Source: Candidatus Zixiibacteriota bacterium | GTDB lineage: Bacteria; Zixibacteria; MSB-5A5; WJJR01 | Length of the DNA stretch: 12,215 bases | Direction of reading: 5' to 3' | Assembly: GCA_020058315.1 (NCBI GenBank) | Contig: JAGVEK010000205.1 | Location: 1 to 12,215 of the forward strand | Shown: one piece after another, positions 7,203-12,215 of the stretch | Layout: the number at the start of each line of letters is the position of its first letter | How positions within the stretch are numbered: position 1 is the stretch's first letter | Position numbers and translations under genes: made by a program | Notes under the pieces: generated by a model | Seen by the model: the letters and a program-made list of their open reading frames with translations, nothing else | What the model was told of the DNA's origin: nothing | The model's database searches: none

Positions 7203-7922
7203 CTACTTCATCAGCACCATCTTGCGAGTCTGTGCCATACCACCCATTGTCACACGATAGAAATAGACGCCGGACGAGACTGATCGACCAGACTGGTCAA
7301 GTCCATCCCAATTCGTCGTGTGTCGCCCCGGTGAATCGACGATCAGACAGTGCCGCGACACGCATCGTCCGAGAACATCGAAGATCTCCACGTCCGCGGG
7401 TCCCGGCCTTACGATGTCGAACGCGATGACCGTCGACCCGTTGAACGGATTGGGGTAGTTCTGGCATACGGTAAACAGATCGGGGAGCCCCGCCGCCCCG
7501 CCCTGTGAGACACCTGTGAAACCGAAGACCGTGAATTGCGTGGAGTCGAAATCTGGCAGAGGCTCGCGCAAGGACTGGTGCCATTCTGTTACCGCGATCA
7601 GGTACGTCCCCTCAGGAAGAAATCCGACCGTATCCCGAATCTGGTACGAGATCACAATCGTAGCGCAACCGCTGGATTGCCAACTGTCAACGGTGCCAAT
7701 GTTGTAGTAGAAGGCGTTTCCCGAGTGGGAACGCGTCAGTGATTCGACGTGCCAGCATGCATCTGGCAGGTACCCGTCGATCGTGATGATGACTGAGTCG
7801 CCAGCGCTCGGATTGGCCGGACTGACCCCAATGTGTGTGATTCTGCAGTCGGCCACCGCAGTGGCCAGCGACCAGATGAATGCCGCGGCAACCGCGACCC
7901 GGCACGAACGTGTGATCCGCAT
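7203..7922 (-). CDS. Small secreted protein with C-terminal type IX-style / FlgD-Ig-like sorting domain
   Basis: The product is 239 residues. The ATG at 7922 is preceded by GGGAGGGAGGAG, a strong ribosome-binding site. Residues 1-24 are a signal peptide (MRITRSCRV, hydrophobic core, AVA cleavage before D25). C26 does not sit in a proper lipobox (Asp at -1), so this is not an evident lipoprotein. Residues ~27-133 look like an Ig-type beta domain (VSPANPSAGDSVIITIDGYL ... FLPEGTYLIAVTEWH) with Cys 26, 56 and 86 that could form disulfides. Residues ~153-239 are the classic tail: CQNYPNPFNGSTVIAFDI, VEIFDVLGR, NWDGLDQSGRSVSSGVYFYR, ending in RKMVLMK. In Bacteroidota such tails direct type IX secretion; in other phyla the same fold is common and the route is unproven. 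The function of the mature part is unknown. Confidence 0.88.
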   Translation of the reverse strand: MRITRSCRVAVAAAFIWSLATAVADCRITHIGVSPANPSAGDSVIITIDGYLPDACWHVESLTRSHSGNAFYYNIGTVDSWQSSGCATIVISYQIRDTVGFLPEGTYLIAVTEWHQSLREPLPDFDSTQFTVFGFTGVSQGGAAGLPDLFTVCQNYPNPFNGSTVIAFDIVRPGPADVEIFDVLGRCVSRHCLIVDSPGRHTTNWDGLDQSGRSVSSGVYFYRVTMGGMAQTRKMVLMK

Positions 7923-8397
7923 TGTTCTCCTCCCTCCCTGCGCGCTCAGACATCCTTCCGCACCGTCATCACACTGCTGTCACGGACACCCCGATTGAGC
8001 GGACGCGGGGAGCCAGCAGCAAGACCACCAAGGCGACAACAGACATATTCGTTTACACAACCTCCTCCGTGGCAGAAACGGACGGCGGGCATAAAATACC
8101 GGCCTTCCGATGTTCTGCAAGGCTTGAATTCGAGTAGTACAGGCTGCCAAATCGGCGAGGCCGCCGGGTGCCCCATGGCTTACCGTGAGACATATGCACC
8201 TGGCGTGGCAGGATCATGGGAGACACGAGAGATATCCCCAGTCCGCCGCGTCGGGTTGGGCATTCAGGAGCGATCCGTCTCCATCGCCCCTCCCCGGTGG
8301 CAAAGGAGTTTCCGCAAAGGGCCGATACTCTTATGAGGGAGGATGAACACCTTCCTGATTTTGGTTCGCCGGCGTTGTTGGCCTGCGGTGGCACTCT
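7923..8397. other. 475-bp divergent intergenic region upstream of the pilus genes
   Basis: It separates the leftward secreted-protein gene from the rightward pilB-like gene. The longest frame inside it (7833-8336, plus) is Arg/Pro/Ser-rich, partly antisense to the secreted gene, and unconvincing. I compared it with the c-di-GMP-I riboswitch consensus and saw no match. It contains one plausible promoter (8069-8097) and an isolated GAGGGAGG at 8335-8342. Confidence 0.5.
8069..8097 (+). promoter_or_regulatory. Candidate sigma-70-type promoter for the pilus operon
   Basis: GTGGCA (8069-8074, 4 of 6 matches to TTGACA) and TAAAAT (8092-8097, 5 of 6 matches to TATAAT) are separated by exactly 17 bp. 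Transcription would start near 8104, leaving an untranslated leader of about 290 nt before the pilB-like start. This is a pattern match only. Confidence 0.3.
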
Positions 8398-10092
8398 ATG
8401 GCTCAGACACCACATCCGCGCATCGGTGATCTTCTGCTGGCCCGTGGTCTCGTCACGACCGAGCAACTGCGGGAGGCGACGGAGCAGCAGAAGCTGTCGG
8501 GTCGCCGTCTGGGAGACATCCTTGTCGCCTCAGGCAAGATTGCTCCTGCAGATCTGGTGGACGTTCTCAGCGAACGACTCGGCATCCCGAAGATCACTAT
8601 CAGGGGTTTCGTCGCCGATCCAGAAATCGTCAACATCATCCCGCTGCCGGTCGCCAAGAAGCATCGGCTGATTGCGCTCTTCCGCATCAACGACCGGCTG
8701 ACCGTCGCGATGGCCGACCCGTTGGATATGGTGGCCATCGATGAAGTGCGCTTCAAGACCGGACTGATGGTGAATCGCGTCATCGCAACGCCGGAAGACA
8801 TCGAAGCGGCAATCGCCCAGTTCTACACGGTCGCCGATAACGTCGAACGCGTCATCGGAGACATCTCTGCTTCCGCCCCGGCACTGTCGGCGGCTGCCAC
8901 TGGCGAGGATGCACCGGTCGTGCGGCTGGTCGATGTCTTGCTGAGCGAGGCGATCAAGCAAAAAGCGTCCGATCTTCATATCGAGCCGGACGCGAACGTC
9001 CTACGGGTGCGCTTCCGCGTTGACGGGGTTCTGCGCGAGGAAGCTCTTCCGCCCGCGCACATGCACGCGGCGGTTGTCGCGCGGATCAAGGTCATGGCCG
9101 GGATGGACGTGTCAGAAAAACGGCTGCCACAGGATGGGCGGTTCAGCATGGAAGCGGCCGGTCGCAGTGCCGACCTGCGCGTCTCAACACTGCCGGTTGT
9201 TCACGGTGAAAAGGTGGTGATCCGGATTCTCAACCGGCTTGGCTGGGATATGTCCCTGGACAACATTGGAATGACGGCCCCGCAACTGGAATTCATCAGG
9301 TCGGAACTGCACTCGACCGAGGGGATGATACTAATCAGCGGCCCGACGGGCAGCGGGAAAACCTCGACCCTGTATGCCGCCCTGCGCGAGATCGTCACGC
9401 CCGAGAAGAACATCGTCACGGTGGAAGATCCGGTCGAGTATGCATTCCCCCTGGTGAACCAGGTTCAGGTGAACGAGAAGGCCGGTCTGACATTTCCCAT
9501 TTGTCTGAGAGCCTTGATGCGTCAGAACCCGGACATCATCATGGTGGGTGAAGTCCGCGACGTGACCACCGCACAGATCGCCGTGCGGGCGGCGATGACA
9601 GGCCATCTGGTTCTTTCGACGATCCACACGATCGACGCGGCGGCGGCGGCCAACCGGCTCACAGACATGGGGACCGAGCGCTTCCTGGTTGCGACAGCAC
9701 TGCGTGCCGTAGTTGCCCAGCGCCTGGCGCGCCGTCTCTGCCGGGACTGCTCCGTACCCATCGAGCCATCGCATTCAATCCGGGACCAACTGGGGTTTGA
9801 CGCACTGACAGACGTGGGAACCTGGAAGCGTGCGGTCGGTTGCCGCCATTGCCGGGGAACAGGATATGCCGGTCAAGTCGGCGTTTACGAGATGTTTGGT
9901 GTCACCGATAGTCTTCGGGCGCTGATCGCGGAGGGCCACAACGCGGCCCGGCTGCGTGACCATTTGCGGGAAACCGGGTTCTCCAATCTGATCCAGCAGG
10001 GGAGGGCTCTGGTGACCTCGGGGGTGACAACCGCCGAGGAGATCCTGCGAGTCATCCCGAGGCAGGCGGAAGCCTGGGAATTGGTAACGTAA
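8398..10092 (+). CDS. pilB: Type IV pilus / type II secretion assembly ATPase (PilB/GspE family) with MshEN-type N-terminus
   Basis: This 564-residue cytoplasmic hexameric ATPase powers pilin polymerisation at the inner membrane. The ATG at 8398 has GGTGG six bases upstream; an in-frame TGA at 8356 rules out a much longer N-terminus. Residues 8-31 and 37-60 are two 24-residue RxG...G...L motifs separated by five residues, the MshEN c-di-GMP-binding arrangement; the MshEN/GspE_N fold continues to ~143. The ATPase core has SDLHIEPD 191-198, Walker A GPTGSGKT 315-322, Asp box TVEDPVEY 341-348, Walker B DIIMVGEVRD 379-388 and His box STIHTIDA 407-414. Cys 448, 451, 482 and 485 (CRDC, CRHC) form the zinc site of extension ATPases, which PilT lacks. 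All catalytic residues look intact. PilB is preferred over GspE because the next genes are a PilC-like protein and pilins, but the two cannot be fully separated here. Confidence 0.93.
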   Translation: MAQTPHPRIGDLLLARGLVTTEQLREATEQQKLSGRRLGDILVASGKIAPADLVDVLSERLGIPKITIRGFVADPEIVNIIPLPVAKKHRLIALFRINDRLTVAMADPLDMVAIDEVRFKTGLMVNRVIATPEDIEAAIAQFYTVADNVERVIGDISASAPALSAAATGEDAPVVRLVDVLLSEAIKQKASDLHIEPDANVLRVRFRVDGVLREEALPPAHMHAAVVARIKVMAGMDVSEKRLPQDGRFSMEAAGRSADLRVSTLPVVHGEKVVIRILNRLGWDMSLDNIGMTAPQLEFIRSELHSTEGMILISGPTGSGKTSTLYAALREIVTPEKNIVTVEDPVEYAFPLVNQVQVNEKAGLTFPICLRALMRQNPDIIMVGEVRDVTTAQIAVRAAMTGHLVLSTIHTIDAAAAANRLTDMGTERFLVATALRAVVAQRLARRLCRDCSVPIEPSHSIRDQLGFDALTDVGTWKRAVGCRHCRGTGYAGQVGVYEMFGVTDSLRALIAEGHNAARLRDHLRETGFSNLIQQGRALVTSGVTTAEEILRVIPRQAEAWELVT

Positions 10093-10128
10093 GTGCCCGT
10101 CACGAACTTCAGGAGCAGGTGAAGTCCA

Positions 10129-11340
10129 GTGTCTGATTTCGCATTCGTAGCGTGCGACACGGCCGGCGCCACTGTCAAGGGGTGTCTGGTGGCCGAATCG
10201 GTCGAGGCCGTTGGCGCGGAGCTTGATCGGCGCGGTTTGATTCCCCTTGAGATGAAACAGGTGCGGGGAGCGTCAGACCACTGGCGGACGCGGTCCGGCA
10301 GCGCACGATGGGGAATCAAGGAGAAGATCCTCTTTACGCGGAAATTCGCTTCGCTCCTGAGAGCCGGCATTCCGCTGTTGAGTGTTCTTGGAATGATTGC
10401 GGAGCAGACTCGTGAACCTAATGTGGCCGCAGCCATCCGCCGCATCGCCGACATGATAGGAGGTGGCGCCACTCTCTCGGATGCCATGGCCGCCTTTCCG
10501 GGCTTGTTCGACCCCGTTTTCCTTGGGGCACTCCGCACAGGGGAAGCGACTGGACGCCTGGATTCCGTTCTCGAACAGACAGCCGACTTTCTCGAACGGG
10601 AAATGAATACGCGGCAATTGATGAAGAAGACCGTTCGGTATCCCACCATGGTCATGATCGCTCTGGTTTTCGCAGGGGGATTCATCGTCGGATTTGTCGT
10701 CCCCAAGTTTCTGTCGTTTTACAGTCACTTCGGTGCCCGCCTGCCGCTTCCCACGCGGCTGCTGCTTGCAGTCGCCGGCATCATTCGATCCTACTGGTGG
10801 GTGGTTCCCATTGTCGGCATCACCGGCTGGCTCGCATGGCGAAACTGGATGAAAACGGAGCCCGGGCGTCTTCGCCGCGATGGGTGGATCTTGCGTCTTC
10901 CGCTTGTGGGGGAGTTGTTCCTGAAGGTTCTGGTCATCCGATTCACGCGGCTGTTCGGTATTTTGTATGGCGCGGGTGTCCCGGCATCGTCGGCGCTGGA
11001 TACAGCGGCTGGTGGCGTCGGCAATCTCATGGTCAGTCGCGAAATATCGGCCATGCGGGAGCGTCTGTCCGAAGGTGCGCCGATCGCAGCCGCCCCAAGC
11101 GATGCGGTCATCCCGAATCTGGTTTACCAGATGCTCGGCATCGGGTTCGAATCGGGCGATGTGGAGCGAATGATGGCCGAGGTGTCGCGCCATTACGGCC
11201 AGGAGGTCGAGTATGATGTTCGCCGGCTGGCGGACAAGCTTGAGCCGCTGATACTTGTAGTCCTGGCATCGGGTGTCCTCATGCTTGCGCTGGCCGTCCT
11301 TCTGCCGATGTGGAACCTCATATCCATTTTCCGCCAATGA
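10129..11340 (+). CDS. pilC: Inner-membrane platform protein of type IV pilus / type II secretion (PilC/GspF family)
   Basis: The 403-residue product starts at GTG 10129, just after AGGAG (10111-10115) and AGGTG (10117-10121); the nearer GTG at 10119 is out of frame and stops quickly. The N-terminus (FAFVACDTAGATVKGCLVAE) is the usual small leader domain. Two T2SSF domains follow: ~67-190 (FTRKFASLLRAGIPLLSVLG, GATLSDAMAAFPGLFDPVFL, GEATGRLDSVLEQTADFLER) and ~270-395 (FTRLFGILYGAGVPASSALD, GFESGDVERMMAEVSRHYGQ). Membrane segments lie near 173-193, 215-243 and 374-396. Proteins of this family sit at the base of the pilus, contact the ATPase and help insert pilin subunits. It begins 36 bp after the pilB-like stop and is surely co-transcribed with it. 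The length is typical. Confidence 0.94.
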   Translation: MSDFAFVACDTAGATVKGCLVAESVEAVGAELDRRGLIPLEMKQVRGASDHWRTRSGSARWGIKEKILFTRKFASLLRAGIPLLSVLGMIAEQTREPNVAAAIRRIADMIGGGATLSDAMAAFPGLFDPVFLGALRTGEATGRLDSVLEQTADFLEREMNTRQLMKKTVRYPTMVMIALVFAGGFIVGFVVPKFLSFYSHFGARLPLPTRLLLAVAGIIRSYWWVVPIVGITGWLAWRNWMKTEPGRLRRDGWILRLPLVGELFLKVLVIRFTRLFGILYGAGVPASSALDTAAGGVGNLMVSREISAMRERLSEGAPIAAAPSDAVIPNLVYQMLGIGFESGDVERMMAEVSRHYGQEVEYDVRRLADKLEPLILVVLASGVLMLALAVLLPMWNLISIFRQ

Positions 11341-11514
11341 GTTAGCATCGGTCTGCCGATGCCGTCGTCGTCCACCTTTTCGGAAGAAGCGACCGTTTCG
11401 GCTCAGAGCAAGGCCGCCCACGGTGGCCGGGTGGCGAAAGTGATTTGGATACATGCCGATATAAAGACCAGTGTGACAGTTTCGTGCTCTCTTGAGAAGA
11501 AGGAGGAAGTCGCT
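11341..11514 (+). other. 174-bp spacer between platform gene and pilin, with small hairpin
   Basis: GCATCGG (11345-11351) and CCGATGC (11356-11362) form a perfect 7-bp stem with a 4-nt loop right after the pilC-like stop. No T-run follows, so it is not a standard terminator. An open frame from 11359 runs into the pilin, but its first 52 codons give no pilin leader. AAGGAGG at 11500-11506 is the pilin ribosome-binding site. A TATAAA at 11460 lacks a matching -35. Confidence 0.4.
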
Positions 11515-11949
11515 GTGCAGAATCTGAGAATCCATCAAGATCGACGCGGGTTCACGCTGATCGAACTCGTCATCATCATCGTGATCCTGGGAATCATCGC
11601 CGCGGTGGCGATCCCCAAGTACGTTGACATGGTCACTGAGGCGAAGAAGTCGGCTGGGAAAGGTGCGCTGGGCGGTCTGCGCTCCGCCATTTCCATCTAC
11701 TACGCCAACACAGCCCTGACGACGGGGACGGCCACCTGGCCCCCCCTCGATTCGGTGCGGACGGTGGGTACGGTGATGATGCAGGCCATCCCGAAGAATC
11801 CGTATCAATCAGAGTCAAGTGCTCCGGATTCGGTTGTAACGGGAGTCACGAAGGGGACGGTTGTCGGAACCCGTGGCGGGTGGGCATACAAGGCCTCGAC
11901 CGGTGAAATTTGGCCCAACACAAGTTCCGCCAGCGAGAACAATTGGTAG
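11515..11949 (+). CDS. Type IV pilin / GspG-like pseudopilin
   Basis: The product is 144 residues. GTG 11515 is chosen because AAGGAGG lies eight bases upstream and it gives a normal short basic leader (MQNLRIHQDRRG). Prepilin peptidase should cut after G12, leaving mature F13 with the conserved Glu at +5 (FTLIELVIIIVILGIIAAVA), followed by a proline kink and the N-terminal helix. The C-terminal part (GTRGGWAYKASTGEIWPNTS) resembles the beta-sheet end of GspG-type major pseudopilins. The mature protein has no cysteine, so it lacks the C-terminal disulfide loop of many type IVa pilins. It is the first of two adjacent pilin genes and a candidate major subunit; the strong ribosome-binding site fits high expression. 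Confidence 0.9.
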   Translation: MQNLRIHQDRRGFTLIELVIIIVILGIIAAVAIPKYVDMVTEAKKSAGKGALGGLRSAISIYYANTALTTGTATWPPLDSVRTVGTVMMQAIPKNPYQSESSAPDSVVTGVTKGTVVGTRGGWAYKASTGEIWPNTSSASENNW

Positions 11950-11992
11950 TTTGTTCAGCGGCCCTGGGGCGCAGGACCTGGTTCGCGGCATG

Positions 11993-12019
11993 ATGGAGTG
12001 AAGGCGGTCTTCACTCCAT
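11993..12019 (+). other. Perfect 11-bp hairpin between the two pilin genes
   Basis: ATGGAGTGAAG (11993-12003) pairs without mismatch with CTTCACTCCAT (12009-12019) around the loop GCGGT. A GC-rich stretch, not a T-run, follows, so it is unlikely to be a simple intrinsic terminator. It may protect the upstream pilin mRNA from 3' decay or mark a processing site. Confidence 0.6.
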
Positions 12020-12071
12020 TCGCGCGCGTTGCTTCTGATCATCGGGCACCGACTGTCAGGCGGGATCGATC

Positions 12072-12215
12072 ATGAGTCCGAGACGTTGCCGACACCTGGA
12101 TGGGGGATTCACGCTTATTGAACTGGTGATGGTGATTCTGATCCTGGGAATCATGGCCGCGGTGGCCATCCCCGTGGTCGGAAACATGATCTCTTCCTCA
12201 AAGGTCGCGGCCACC
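12072..12215 (+). CDS. Second type IV pilin / pseudopilin, 3' end missing (runs off right edge)
   Basis: ATG 12072 opens 48 codons to the window edge. A 12-residue leader (MSPRRCRHLDGG) precedes the cleavage point G12/F13 and the mature start FTLIELVMVILILGIMAAVA, with the conserved Glu at +5. The leader length, cleavage site and hydrophobic helix copy the upstream pilin, and stretches such as GATCCTGGGAATCAT and GCCGCGGTGGC are identical in DNA, so the two are likely tandem paralogues. The upstream ribosome-binding site is weak (GGCGGG). Whether it is a minor or alternative subunit cannot be told from the N-terminus alone. Confidence 0.9.
   Translation, partial: MSPRRCRHLDGGFTLIELVMVILILGIMAAVAIPVVGNMISSSKVAAT

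Noticed and set aside
7108..8180. Shared 13-base string GCCGGGTGCCCCA near 7108 and 8163 as a repeat pair
   Set aside because: The match does not extend beyond this short GC-rich string, so chance similarity is the simplest explanation.
8388..8405. TGGCAC resembling a sigma-54 -24 box near the pilB start
   Set aside because: The GG-to-GC spacing is one base short, and the element overlaps the start codon, which is incompatible with a leader.
11436..11465. TATAAA as a promoter for the first pilin
   Set aside because: No -35 hexamer at 15-18 bp spacing, and no sigma-54 element with the right GG/GC spacing nearby.
10273..11808. 511-codon open frame on the minus strand antisense to the platform and pilin genes
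   Set aside because: The translation is His/Arg/Asp/Gln-rich with no domain, and it is fully antisense to two genes with clear family matches. Long antisense frames are common at this GC content.

Overview
The window is about 60% GC, densely coded, and reads as a chromosomal segment of a diderm bacterium. Two secreted or outer-membrane proteins occur: a Wzi-like beta-barrel candidate and a small protein with a type IX-style / FlgD-Ig-like C-terminal tail. Together with SpoVG and the conserved block ispE-spoVG-tRNA-Gln-prs-rplY, they suggest an uncultured lineage near the FCB group (Zixibacteria-like). That placement is inference from gene content, not measured.

Layout. (1) Bases 1-1699, minus strand: a two-gene unit. 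A cytoplasmic protein with paired EF-hand calcium loops is followed 54 bp later by a protein of unrecognised function that runs off the left edge. (2) 1700-1959: divergent intergenic region. (3) 1960-6911, plus strand: a wzi-like outer-membrane gene, ispE (isoprenoid precursors), spoVG (nucleic-acid-binding regulator), tRNA-Gln(TTG), prs (PRPP synthesis) and rplY (ribosomal protein L25/CTC), closed by a strong intrinsic terminator at 6944-6975. (4) 7203-7922, minus strand: a small secreted protein with a C-terminal sorting-type domain. (5) 7923-8397: a 475-bp divergent region without a convincing gene but with one plausible promoter. (6) 8398 to the right edge, plus strand: a compact type IV pilus / type II secretion module, made of a PilB/GspE ATPase, a PilC/GspF platform protein, a GspG-like pilin and the start of a second pilin.

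How the genes work together. The housekeeping block supplies precursors (isoprenoids, PRPP), a tRNA and a ribosomal protein, probably partly from one transcript. The pilus module is a minimal assembly machine: ATPase, membrane platform and two prepilins with identical cleavage geometry. The ATPase N-terminus carries two 24-residue motifs separated by 5 residues, the layout of the MshEN cyclic-di-GMP-binding domain, so pilus assembly is predicted to respond to c-di-GMP.

I found no clearly new system. The least explained part is the EF-hand gene with its unrecognised partner (1-1699). The best mechanistic lead is the MshEN-type PilB. No mobile element, CRISPR array or rRNA was seen.
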